Assembly (NCBI GenBank): GCA_028869135.1
Contig: JAGWTC010000008.1
Location: forward strand, 1 to 64,000
Direction: 5' to 3'
From: Rhodocyclaceae bacterium
Lineage (GTDB): Bacteria > Pseudomonadota > Gammaproteobacteria > Burkholderiales > Rhodocyclaceae
Length of the DNA: 64,000 nucleotides
Below, piece by piece: positions 53,915 to 64,000 of the stretch; position 1 is the first letter of the stretch, and every line of letters begins with the position of its first letter. A program made the translations under genes and the position numbers. The notes below the pieces were generated by a model that was given only the letters and a program-made list of their open reading frames with translations, was not told where the DNA came from and ran no database searches.

Positions 53915-55009
53915 TCAGGCCGCCAACGGGGCAGGTGCGGTTTTGGTCAGTCGCTCTAGCGCAAAACCGATTGCGCGCTCATCAAACAACCGCAGCTTGC
54001 GCGCAGCAGCGGCCTCGCCTGCCGGCCATGATTTAAGCGCCTCGCGGATACCACGCACTGTCGGCTCGGCTTTTTCTCGTTCAATTAGCCAGTCCACCGT
54101 CGCTAGGAGCTCGATGCCAAAGGGCGACTCAAAACCATCAATCAGCTTGCCAACAAATTCCAACGCCTCCGCATAAGGCTTGGCCTCGGCCTTCAAATAG
54201 GCCTGAACGAGCTCTTTCCGTGCATCGTCAAACCAGATCACGTCTAAGGGGCTAGCGTCACTAATACGTTTGTCGCAGTGGAGGTAGCTGCCATCTAGGT
54301 CATCAATCACAAAGTTCAGCTTCGGCGTAAATGGCCCGTAGATGTGTGCTTTAAATTCCAGCTTGAGCGGGTTCTGCTCCGGCGTGAAGCGCTCAACGGC
54401 TCGCTCCATAAACCAAGCCAGCTTCTGAATTTCCAGCAAGCTGCACTCCATGCCCAGCACCCAGTAACGCCGCACAAGCTCGGCAATCAATGCACGTGCC
54501 GGTGTCAGCTTTTCAGTGCCGCTACGCTTAGCCACATTCTGGTATTGCGTCGTAGGCTCGAATACCAAAATCTCGGTATCAAGATCATCAAGCGCCAGCT
54601 TGATCTGCTCACGCACATCAGGCCAGCTCAAGCCACCATTGCCTGCGCCTAACGGAGGAATCGCAATCGACTTCACTTGGTTTTCGATCAAAAAACGGCG
54701 TAGATCCTGCAAGCCCTCGACCACCCACTCCATGCGCGATGGCGCACGCCAATGCTGCTTGGTGGGGAAATTCACAATCCAGCACGGACCATTCAACTCG
54801 TTCACTCGCGTCACGAACATCTTGCCCGTCTGCACTTCCTTGGCCTTGCAGGCGGCAGCATAACGACGATAGTTTTCGTCGAAACGCTCCTTGAACATCA
54901 GTGCAATACCCTTCCCCATCACACCCACAGTGTTGACGGTATTCACCAGTGCTTCGGCCTGGGCTTCAAGAAGGTTGCCTTGTGTAAAACGTATCATCAG
55001 AAATACCAC
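53915..55009 (-). CDS. darG: DarG antitoxin, macro-domain DNA ADP-ribosylglycohydrolase
   Basis: A 364-residue antitoxin. Residues 5-155 are a macrodomain: [35 protein letters not shown] and [15 protein letters not shown]. It removes ADP-ribose from DNA. Residues 175-355 form the C-terminal toxin-neutralising domain typical of DarG. Its start overlaps the darT gene by 13 bases, ensuring coupled synthesis. It stands between darT and hsdR. Confidence 0.92.
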   Translation of the reverse strand: MVFLMIRFTQGNLLEAQAEALVNTVNTVGVMGKGIALMFKERFDENYRRYAAACKAKEVQTGKMFVTRVNELNGPCWIVNFPTKQHWRAPSRMEWVVEGLQDLRRFLIENQVKSIAIPPLGAGNGGLSWPDVREQIKLALDDLDTEILVFEPTTQYQNVAKRSGTEKLTPARALIAELVRRYWVLGMECSLLEIQKLAWFMERAVERFTPEQNPLKLEFKAHIYGPFTPKLNFVIDDLDGSYLHCDKRISDASPLDVIWFDDARKELVQAYLKAEAKPYAEALEFVGKLIDGFESPFGIELLATVDWLIEREKAEPTVRGIREALKSWPAGEAAAARKLRLFDERAIGFALERLTKTAPAPLAA

Positions 55010-55647
55010 TCTGTACGAGCAATGACCTGCAATGACAGGCCGCGTGCATGAATCTGCCGCTCAATATCAGCCTTTACTTTTTCGGTATAGCAGACCGCTC
55101 CGACCAAACCTGCTATTGGCAGGTGTTGATGAATCAAAGCCTCAGCTTGGTAACGCTCCAGCTTTTTCGGATCATCTAGGTCGCGCTTGAAATCGCGTCT
55201 TTGAAGGATACCCCAATCTATGACCGAAAGATCTGCTAAGTCATTGAAAAACTGAGTATCTGGCGGGTAAGCGTGGCCATTTGTGAAAAGAAAGGGGATT
55301 CCCTGTTTATTCACCTGATGCAGGCTAGAGACCAAAATCACGATCTCCTCATTGGCCCGCTGACGAATACCACCCCAACCAGAATGGATGTTCTTCATCA
55401 TCACCGAAAAAGGCGTGAAGTAAAACGGTACGTAGTCACTCAGCGTGCCGCCCGGCGGCATCGGCACAACCCGGTGTGCCCGTTTGTCGATCAACTCCGG
55501 ATTGCCAATATTGACGAAGTTAGGGTCTTGCTGGGCTGAGCTACGGCAATGCAAGCCGTTATCCAGAATCCACGGCAAATTATCGCGGTGGACAATACGC
55601 CAGATCAGCGCCTTCTCCGGATTTAGGCTGGGATAGTGGTTAGCCAT
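54997..55647 (-). CDS. darT: DarT DNA ADP-ribosyltransferase toxin
   Basis: A 216-residue DUF4433-family toxin that uses NAD+ to ADP-ribosylate bases in single-stranded DNA, blocking replication. [20 protein letters not shown] at the N-terminus is the NAD-binding beginning, and [16 protein letters not shown] and the central region fit the fold; E160 in [12 protein letters not shown] is the likely catalytic Glu. The start overlaps the hsdS stop by eight bases. DarTG pairs act in phage defence by abortive infection. Confidence 0.92.
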   Translation of the reverse strand: MANHYPSLNPEKALIWRIVHRDNLPWILDNGLHCRSSAQQDPNFVNIGNPELIDKRAHRVVPMPPGGTLSDYVPFYFTPFSVMMKNIHSGWGGIRQRANEEIVILVSSLHQVNKQGIPFLFTNGHAYPPDTQFFNDLADLSVIDWGILQRRDFKRDLDDPKKLERYQAEALIHQHLPIAGLVGAVCYTEKVKADIERQIHARGLSLQVIARTEWYF

Positions 55648-56899
55648 CTACCGTCTCGGGCTCTAAGGCCTCAGCGTGTACTTTGCCGGTGAGCAGGTCG
55701 TGCATCAGGCCGGATTTTTGGCCTTTCAATGAGCGTAATTTACCCCACTCAGACTGAATCAACCGTTCACAACCTTGAGCACGAGCCAGAATCAGCTCCT
55801 GTTCATGTATGCCCATTGATGGGACCGGCAACTCTTGGCACATCGCCAAAGTCAGATTCAGCTGCCCGGAAGTTTGCTTGGCCCTTTGCAGAAACCATCG
55901 TTTGACCGTTTCAGTTGTTAACCACTGCAACAAAAATCCAGGATGCAAACCATCTCTCGGCCGGAAAACCGCGATAGCTTGGTTAATATTGACTTCACCA
56001 GTTTGTTCAGAAATGACGCCGACTTTTCCAAGAGGCGGACCAACGATGTTTGTCAGCACATCGCCGGGCAAGCACCTTGATCGGGCAAGATCGCCCAAAT
56101 GGGTTTTCACTGCGATTTTGAAATTGCTGGCGTCGTATGAAAGTTGACCATCAAATGTCAGGTTGTCCACTCTCAGAAAGCGAATGCCATCACCCTCTTG
56201 CCACATTTCATCAGATGCGGGCGTCGTTCCTTTCGTTATTAACGAGCACAAGGTGCTTGCGCATTCAACTCGCCACTCGTCCGGAATCCATCCAATCGTC
56301 GTTTCCTGATACAGCTCCGGGGCCTGTTCGCGGGGCGGGCGGAGTTGGCCGTTGGGTAGAACGCCACGGGTGAACAGGTCGTGCATCAGGCCTGCCTTGA
56401 TTTGCTGGTATTTGGCGATCAGGGCTTCGGTTTTTTCAATCGCGGTATCGATGCCAGTGAGTATGGTGGCGATTCGTTTCTGAATCGTTCGCTGCTTTGG
56501 ATAGCGCAGCCTCAGGAGCCGCCCCAGATCCTTTGGAACGTGGGGAACACCGGTCCCTGTACGGCGGTGCTGAATCCAATCGAACCGTTCGGACAGTGCG
56601 TAGTACAGATATTTGGGCTCAACCTTGTCGCTTGGCGAGAGCTTGGAAACGGTCGAGGCTACCACCCCTTGGCGACCATAACCCACCAAGCCGGAACGCT
56701 CACCGTCCCACAGCATCAAGGTGTCTGTGCTTTTCGCGAGGACTGCGAGTCGAGTGGCGGCAAAGCCATCGTCACCGCCTTCTATGCCCGATGCACCCAG
56801 GTAAGGGGCGTACCCATCGCCGTCAAACGGTGATGTGTCAACTTTTCGCCCTTTTTGGAAGGTTACGAGTTGGGCAAGGGGCGATTCAACCCACTCACT
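55640..56899 (-). CDS. hsdS: Type I restriction enzyme, specificity subunit HsdS
   Basis: A subunit of about 419 residues that reads the DNA sequence for the HsdM2S methylase and the restriction complex. The start [11 protein letters not shown] at 56899 overlaps the hsdM stop and fits better than the upstream in-frame start at 56947. Two target-recognition domains lie at about 1-190 and 200-400. They are separated by a conserved helix around [20 protein letters not shown] and the second one ends with a similar helix. The recognised sequence cannot be deduced. Confidence 0.93.
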   Translation of the reverse strand, partial: SEWVESPLAQLVTFQKGRKVDTSPFDGDGYAPYLGASGIEGGDDGFAATRLAVLAKSTDTLMLWDGERSGLVGYGRQGVVASTVSKLSPSDKVEPKYLYYALSERFDWIQHRRTGTGVPHVPKDLGRLLRLRYPKQRTIQKRIATILTGIDTAIEKTEALIAKYQQIKAGLMHDLFTRGVLPNGQLRPPREQAPELYQETTIGWIPDEWRVECASTLCSLITKGTTPASDEMWQEGDGIRFLRVDNLTFDGQLSYDASNFKIAVKTHLGDLARSRCLPGDVLTNIVGPPLGKVGVISEQTGEVNINQAIAVFRPRDGLHPGFLLQWLTTETVKRWFLQRAKQTSGQLNLTLAMCQELPVPSMGIHEQELILARAQGCERLIQSEWGKLRSLKGQKSGLMHDLLTGKVHAEALEPETVDG

Positions 56900-59678
56900 C
56901 ATACCCCAACTCCACCAGGAAACCCTGCAGCGTCTTAGCCGCTTCATCCCGCTCGGTTTCTATCTGTTTGGCCGTAACGGCGTACTTGCTCCACAGGTTT
57001 TCGACCGCCGCGATGCAGGCTCGCTGGTCTGCCCGCAGGTATTGCCGGTAGCTCTCGAACAGCAGTTTGCCCAGCCGCTCGACGATGACTTGGCGCGCCT
57101 CGTCCTTGCTGATCTTCTGGCGCGCCTGCTCCACCAGCTCATCCTTCTTGGCCTCGGTGGATTTGATGGCGACCTTCAGCGTCTTGGCTTCGTCTTCCAG
57201 TGCCTTGTGCGTGGCCAGCTTGGCTTCGATGCGTTCGGCAGTAGCTTTGGCTTGCTGGCCGCCGGCCATCGCACCCTCGATCACTGATCTGTAGGTGGTG
57301 GTGTGGCCCACTGAGGTGGCAAGATCGAGCACACGCTGGCCGTTGGCGAACTGTGCCTCTTTGGCGGTAAGACCGTCGCTGCAATGGTGGCCTTTGTCCG
57401 TGCCCTTCGGTAGTAGCCCCGCCACTTTGATTTCGGTGAACAAGTCACCCACCGCACCCTTGAGTGTCTTGAGCTGGCTCTTCCACTCGGCATTGGCTTC
57501 CTTGAGCTCATCCTTGAGGGTTTTCACCTCATCGGCAGGGAGTACGCCGGTATCGTCGGTATCTTCAAAGTCCTCTTCACTAGCGGCGGCGAACAGGGCT
57601 TGCAACTCGGCCAGGCGGGCATGCTGTTGCTCCAGCTCTGCCAATACTTCGGGGAACTGGCTTTGCAGGATGTCTTCGTCCGGAATCAGCTCCGGGCCCC
57701 AGCCGCTGGCCGCGATGGATTTGAAATCGGACACCAGCCCCTTGTAGTAGTTGGCGAAAGCGCCACGTACCTGATAGCGGTTGAGCAGATGCTGGCCTGC
57801 AAACGTGCGCTCGATGCTGTCGAGCAGCGTAGCGCGCACGGCGTAGACGTTGCGCGCTGTGGCGTGTTGGTTATCGGCATCCGGTGCCAGTGCCTCAATC
57901 ACAGGCAAGTGCTGTTGCCACCAAGCCGCGAGTTCGGTCATAAATTGCGTATGGCGTTGAGTCACGCTGGTGTGGTTGTTGATGTGCGGCGCAATGTCGC
58001 GCTTATCGGCTAAGGCCGCAGCGAAGTCGGCATACCACGTGCCATGTGTCGCTGCAGCACGTGGTACGAAGATGCTCTCGCGCAGGCCAGCGTAGTTTTG
58101 CCAGAAGTGGCCAAGTGCATCGATTTCACTAACGGGCACACCACCGTGCAGATGGGCACGCACGTCGTGCGGCTCTGGTGGCGGGGCGTTGTCTACATAG
58201 CGACGGATGTTGCAGTTGTAGTCTTCTGCCTTGATGTCTTCCACGGGCACGCGCTTGGCATAGCCGTCGATGTCTTTGCCATCGCGGTAGGCATGCACGA
58301 TTTTGTCGATGTCTTCTGGTCGCAAGTGGTTTTGCGCTTTGCCTTCGCGGTATTCGCGGTCGGCATTGATGAACAGCACGCCGCCGTTTTCACCTTGGCG
58401 CTGAGCTGCGCCGTCTTTGTTCAGCACCAAAATACATGCCGGGATACCCGTGCCGTAGAACAAGTTACTGGGTAGGCCAATCACGGCTTCAAGGTAGCCA
58501 CGCTCGATAAAGTACTGGCGAGCCTCGCGCTCTTCACCGCCACGGAACAGCACACCGTGTGGCATGACGGTGGCCATGCGGCCATTGCTCTTGAGCACGG
58601 CCAGCATGTGCTGCACAAACATCAGGTCGGCCTTTTTGCCTTTCTCGGGCATCCAGACGTGGAAGCGGCCGGGGTAGGCGATGGGCTCTTTTTTCTTGGC
58701 ACCGCTACCATCGTCTTTGGATTTGGTCTTGGCGTAGTTCTGGCTAAATGGCGGATTGGCGAGCACGCGGTCGAAGCGGCGTAGCTCGTTATTTTCGTCC
58801 TTGTGTTGCGGATCGGCGAGCGTGTCGGCGTTGCGAATGTCGGCATGCGAGATGCCATGCAGCAGCATATTCATCTTGCAGATGGACCAGGTGGTGCCCA
58901 TTTTTTCTTGCCCGTTGAGCGACAGCTCGGCGGCATCGGCCCCACACTCGCGCAGGTAGTCACGCGCCTGAATCAACATGCCGCCCGAGCCAACGGTCGG
59001 GTCGTATACGCTCATACCTTCCTTGGGGTCGCAAATCTCGACACAGATGCGCACGACCTCGGCTGGGGTATAGAACTCGCCCGCTTTTTTGCCCGCCGAA
59101 TCGGCAAAGTGCTTGATGAGCCATTCATAGGCGGCACCGAGCAAGTCGGGGAACTCAAAGTCATCGTCCCGCAGTGGGATTTTTTCGAAGTTCTGGATGA
59201 AGTCGACGAGGGTGTCGTCATCCAGCGTGTTCTGGCCGATCTTGCGGTTGAAGTTGATAGTGCCCTTGAGCACATCCTGCAGCGCATCGGCGTTTTCTTC
59301 TTCCAATGCCTCCAGCGCCTTGTTGAGCGTGGAACCTACATTTTCCTTGACGTGCTTAAGTGCAGGTTGCGGATTTCCTGCGTCATCTACCCAGGGGTCG
59401 TTCCAGCGGGCACGTGGCGGCACGAAAAAGTACTTCCCCGAATACTGGTCCGGATCTTCAAGGTTAAGCGCTATGTCGGCCTCCGATAGGCCTGCTGCTA
59501 GTCCTTCTTTCTTGATTTCCTCGCGGCGTTGCTCGAACAGATCGCTGGCGCGCTTGAGGAAGAGCATGCCGAAGATGTATTCCTTGTACTCGCTTGCATC
59601 CATATTGCCGCGCAAGTCGTCGCAGGCAGTCAGAAGCAAGCTTTCTAAACGGGCAAGGGTAAGTTTGTTGCTACTCAT
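56895..59678 (-). CDS. hsdM: Type I restriction enzyme, methylase subunit HsdM (long form)
   Basis: A 927-residue N6-adenine methyltransferase subunit. SAM motif I is DPTVGSGG (226-233) and the catalytic motif is NPPF (308-311). The first 500 residues are a standard HsdM. A further 400-residue C-terminal part is helical with long coiled coils ([40 protein letters not shown]), making it nearly twice the usual length. First gene of the hsdM-hsdS-darT-darG-hsdR unit. Confidence 0.94.
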   Translation of the reverse strand: MSSNKLTLARLESLLLTACDDLRGNMDASEYKEYIFGMLFLKRASDLFEQRREEIKKEGLAAGLSEADIALNLEDPDQYSGKYFFVPPRARWNDPWVDDAGNPQPALKHVKENVGSTLNKALEALEEENADALQDVLKGTINFNRKIGQNTLDDDTLVDFIQNFEKIPLRDDDFEFPDLLGAAYEWLIKHFADSAGKKAGEFYTPAEVVRICVEICDPKEGMSVYDPTVGSGGMLIQARDYLRECGADAAELSLNGQEKMGTTWSICKMNMLLHGISHADIRNADTLADPQHKDENNELRRFDRVLANPPFSQNYAKTKSKDDGSGAKKKEPIAYPGRFHVWMPEKGKKADLMFVQHMLAVLKSNGRMATVMPHGVLFRGGEEREARQYFIERGYLEAVIGLPSNLFYGTGIPACILVLNKDGAAQRQGENGGVLFINADREYREGKAQNHLRPEDIDKIVHAYRDGKDIDGYAKRVPVEDIKAEDYNCNIRRYVDNAPPPEPHDVRAHLHGGVPVSEIDALGHFWQNYAGLRESIFVPRAAATHGTWYADFAAALADKRDIAPHINNHTSVTQRHTQFMTELAAWWQQHLPVIEALAPDADNQHATARNVYAVRATLLDSIERTFAGQHLLNRYQVRGAFANYYKGLVSDFKSIAASGWGPELIPDEDILQSQFPEVLAELEQQHARLAELQALFAAASEEDFEDTDDTGVLPADEVKTLKDELKEANAEWKSQLKTLKGAVGDLFTEIKVAGLLPKGTDKGHHCSDGLTAKEAQFANGQRVLDLATSVGHTTTYRSVIEGAMAGGQQAKATAERIEAKLATHKALEDEAKTLKVAIKSTEAKKDELVEQARQKISKDEARQVIVERLGKLLFESYRQYLRADQRACIAAVENLWSKYAVTAKQIETERDEAAKTLQGFLVELGYE

Positions 59679-59786
59679 CGTGTTCTTTTTCTCTGGGAAC
59701 TGCTGTGATCATCACACCGAACAGGCTCATAAGATTAGCCAGTGGGCGTTTAATTTTCAATCTTTTGTAACGCTGGACATCAAATG

Positions 59787-59821
59787 AAAAGGGCCACATG
59801 CAACACGCATGCGGCCCTTTT
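59787..59821 (-). terminator. Terminator after gyrB
   Basis: AAAAGGGCC and GGCCCTTTT form the stem, with inner CATGC/GCATG pairs, and T runs on both strands. It lies 18 bases after the gyrB stop on the minus strand. Confidence 0.88.
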
Positions 59822-59839
59822 ATTCACTGACTTACCTTA

Positions 59840-62350
<2,511 letters not shown>

Positions 62351-62374
62351 TCAGTGGAACATTAAAAGCACAAA

Positions 62375-62400
62375 ACCGGTGTCCCGTTTGGAACACCGGT
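62375..62400. terminator. Hairpin between dnaN and gyrB
   Basis: ACCGGTGT (62375-62382) and ACACCGGT (62393-62400) form a perfect 8-bp stem. On the minus strand it is followed by TTTTGTGCTTTT, so it may attenuate or terminate dnaN transcription before gyrB. Confidence 0.6.
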
Positions 62401-62419
62401 CTGTCTGAGTTCAGTCGAC

Positions 62420-63523
62420 TCAGATACGCATCGGCATGACGACGTACTTGAAGCGCTCGTTGTCCGGCAGGACGAAGAGGGCGCTGGAGTTGGCGTCGGT
62501 CAGACGCAACTCGATGACGTCGGTGTTGATGTTGTTGAGCACGTCGAGCAGGTAGGTGACGTTGAAGCCGATGTCGAGCAACTCGGCATCGTAGGCGATT
62601 TCGATTTCTTCCTGCGCGTCTTCCTGTTCGGCATTCGTGCTCATGATCTTGAGCGCGTTGTCGCCGAGGACCAGACGCACACCGCGGAATTTTTCGTTGG
62701 TCAGAATCGCGGCGCGTTGCAGCGATTGATGCAGCAGGGCACGGTCGAGCTTGAGGACCTTGCCGTGACCTTGCGGAATGACGCGCTCGTAATCCGGGAA
62801 CTTGCCATCGATGAGCTTGGAGACGAGTTCGATGTTGCCGAAGGTGAACTTGGCCTGGGTCGGGGCCAGGGCGATCTCAAGCGGGTCGTCGTTGTCGCCG
62901 AGCTGGCGCGACAGTTCGAGCACGGTCTTCCTGGGCAGGATGACTTCGGTGCGCGGGAATTCTTCTTCGAGCGTCTCGGCGGCATAGGCCAGACGGTGAC
63001 CGTCGGTGGCGACGACGCGGATCTCGTTGCCGGCGACGATGACGAGCAGGCCGTTGAGGTAGTAGCGGATGTCCTGCTGGGCCATGGCGTACTGGACCAG
63101 GGCGAGCAGACGCTTGAACTGCTTCTGGCTGACCTTGACCTTGGCGGTCTGGGTTTCGGCTTCGGCCACGCGCGGGAAATCTTCCGGCGGCAGGGTTTGC
63201 AGGTTGAAGCGGCTCTTGCCGGCCTTGAGCTGCAGACGCTTGTCGTCCAGCGTGAGGCTGACTTCGGAAGATTCCGGCAGGGAGCGCAGGATGTCCTGCA
63301 GCTTGCGGGCGCCCACGGTAATGGCGACGTTCTCGCTGCCGACACCGGCAGCGGTGGTGCGAATCTGGATTTCGATATCCGTCGCCAGCAGGGTCAGGTT
63401 CTCACCGACCTTCTCAATCAGCACGTTGGAGAGGATAGGCAGGGTGTGACGTTTCTCGACAATGCCGCTGACGGATTGAAGCGGGCTGAGAATCTGATCG
63501 CGAGGGCCTTTAAATAACAACAT
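62420..63523 (-). CDS. dnaN: DNA polymerase III beta sliding clamp
   Basis: A 367-residue processivity clamp. Family features: MLLFKGPRDQILSPLQSVSG at the start, the KHTLPILSN-like stretch KRHTLPILSNVLIEK, and the C-terminal VMPMRI that forms part of the clamp pocket. Normal length. It lies between dnaA and gyrB with a regulatory gap of about 260 bases upstream. Confidence 0.98.
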   Translation of the reverse strand: MLLFKGPRDQILSPLQSVSGIVEKRHTLPILSNVLIEKVGENLTLLATDIEIQIRTTAAGVGSENVAITVGARKLQDILRSLPESSEVSLTLDDKRLQLKAGKSRFNLQTLPPEDFPRVAEAETQTAKVKVSQKQFKRLLALVQYAMAQQDIRYYLNGLLVIVAGNEIRVVATDGHRLAYAAETLEEEFPRTEVILPRKTVLELSRQLGDNDDPLEIALAPTQAKFTFGNIELVSKLIDGKFPDYERVIPQGHGKVLKLDRALLHQSLQRAAILTNEKFRGVRLVLGDNALKIMSTNAEQEDAQEEIEIAYDAELLDIGFNVTYLLDVLNNINTDVIELRLTDANSSALFVLPDNERFKYVVMPMRI

Positions 63524-63565
63524 ATATATTTAAACTCCAACTGATGATTAGAGAGCCATGGGTTG

Positions 63566-63574
63566 TGTGGATAA
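63566..63574 (-). promoter_or_regulatory. DnaA box
   Basis: TGTGGATAA on the plus strand is TTATCCACA on the minus strand, a perfect consensus DnaA box, 43 bases upstream of the dnaN start. Confidence 0.75.
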
Positions 63575-63689
63575 GTACTTAAACTTCTTTTGCATCATGC
63601 TGTTAGCCGGTTGAAAAGCGTGTTGGCATGTGTGCATTACTGCTGTGGGGGATTGTGGGGGAAAACCGGAGTTTTGCTTTCTTACGGGT

Positions 63690-63698
63690 TTATCCACA
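63690..63698 (+). promoter_or_regulatory. DnaA box
   Basis: TTATCCACA, perfect consensus, in the dnaA-dnaN gap. With the box at 63566 it suggests DnaA regulation or part of an origin. The rest of the gap is T- and G-rich without clear further perfect boxes. Confidence 0.75.
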
Positions 63699-63784
63699 AT
63701 TCATCCCAAGGTTTTACATAAGTTATTCGGCTACTTGCTCACAAGACTTTAAAGAGGTTTTTCCAATCAGATTTTGCCTGATGA

Positions 63785-64000
63785 TTAGCCTTTAATGGTC
63801 TGCTCGAGCACGTGCAGATCGTTGTTGAGGTGGCTGTCCTTGCTGCGCAGATCGACGACGGTGCGGCAGGCATGCAGGACGGTGGTGTGGTCGCGACCGC
63901 CAAAGGCCTCGCCGATCTCGGGCAGGCTGTGGGCGGTGAGTTCGCGGCAGATCCACATGGCGATCTGGCGGGGACGGGCAATCGCGCGCGTGCGCTTTTG
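63785..64000 (-). CDS. dnaA: Chromosomal replication initiator DnaA, C-terminal part
   Basis: Only the last 71 codons are in the window; the gene continues beyond base 64000. The product is DNA-binding domain [22 protein letters not shown], then [18 protein letters not shown] with the GGRDHTTV recognition helix, ending VLEQTIKG. It unwinds the origin and binds DnaA boxes. Overlapping ORFs in other frames here are shadows. Confidence 0.97.
   Translation of the reverse strand, partial: QKRTRAIARPRQIAMWICRELTAHSLPEIGEAFGGRDHTTVLHACRTVVDLRSKDSHLNNDLHVLEQTIKG

Overview
The window is bacterial chromosome, most likely from a betaproteobacterium of the Rhodocyclales/Nitrosomonadales type. This is inferred from the GC-rich backbone and from gene content: an E. 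coli-like Ugd, KdsA, MinCDE in order, a second infA beside a cold-shock gene, and dnaA-dnaN-gyrB in origin order at the right edge. No rRNA or tRNA gene was recognised. No CRISPR array was seen.

Bases 1-30323 are one event. The competence helicase gene comM is split: its middle part ends at base 130 and its last 194 codons resume at 29742. The 29.6 kb between is a genomic island bounded by a TTAGGTGG inverted repeat. At its right end lies a four-gene recombination operon of three tyrosine recombinases plus a small HTH/coiled-coil protein, matching the ginABCD module of GInt islands. The cargo, left to right, is: (i) a ubiquitin-like conjugation operon (tandem Ubl, E2, JAB peptidase, E1) of Bil type plus a seven-TM protein; (ii) a three-gene operon of sigma factor, HTH protein and an ImmA/IrrE protease-UvrD helicase-nuclease fusion; (iii) a retron with a visible msr-msd and a reverse transcriptase fused to a trypsin-like protease; (iv) small secreted proteins and a thermonuclease-like enzyme; (v) a translationally coupled operon of three metallophosphoesterases and a DEDDh exonuclease; (vi) a nested 6974-bp transposon (17632-24605, 6-bp target duplication CATAAC) that carries a heavy-metal RND efflux operon. 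The transposon has 24-bp iterated end repeats and no recognisable transposase.

Bases 30480-38068 are ordinary backbone: UDP-glucose dehydrogenase, an MBL-fold hydrolase, KDO-8-phosphate synthase, small ORFs, the Min division-site system, a diguanylate cyclase and YaiI. Bases 38298-44545 hold a stress-flavoured cluster of a cold-shock protein, an IF-1 paralogue, a small winged-helix protein, a DUF4142 protein, acetyltransferases and several short secreted or highly charged proteins, each with a strong Shine-Dalgarno.

Bases 44620-59678 contain rlhA, a Fic protein, and a second defence locus on the minus strand: hsdM, hsdS, darT, darG, hsdR, a YgjP-like metallopeptidase and, separately, a NERD-helicase. 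The DNA ADP-ribosylation pair DarTG is inserted in the type I restriction operon between specificity and restriction subunits. Bases 59840-64000 are gyrB, dnaN and the 3' end of dnaA, with perfect DnaA boxes between dnaA and dnaN.

The best candidates for undescribed biology are the sigma/HTH/ImmA-helicase operon, the phosphoesterase-exonuclease operon, the membrane protein attached to the ubiquitin-like operon, and the transposase-less transposon with 24-bp end repeats.
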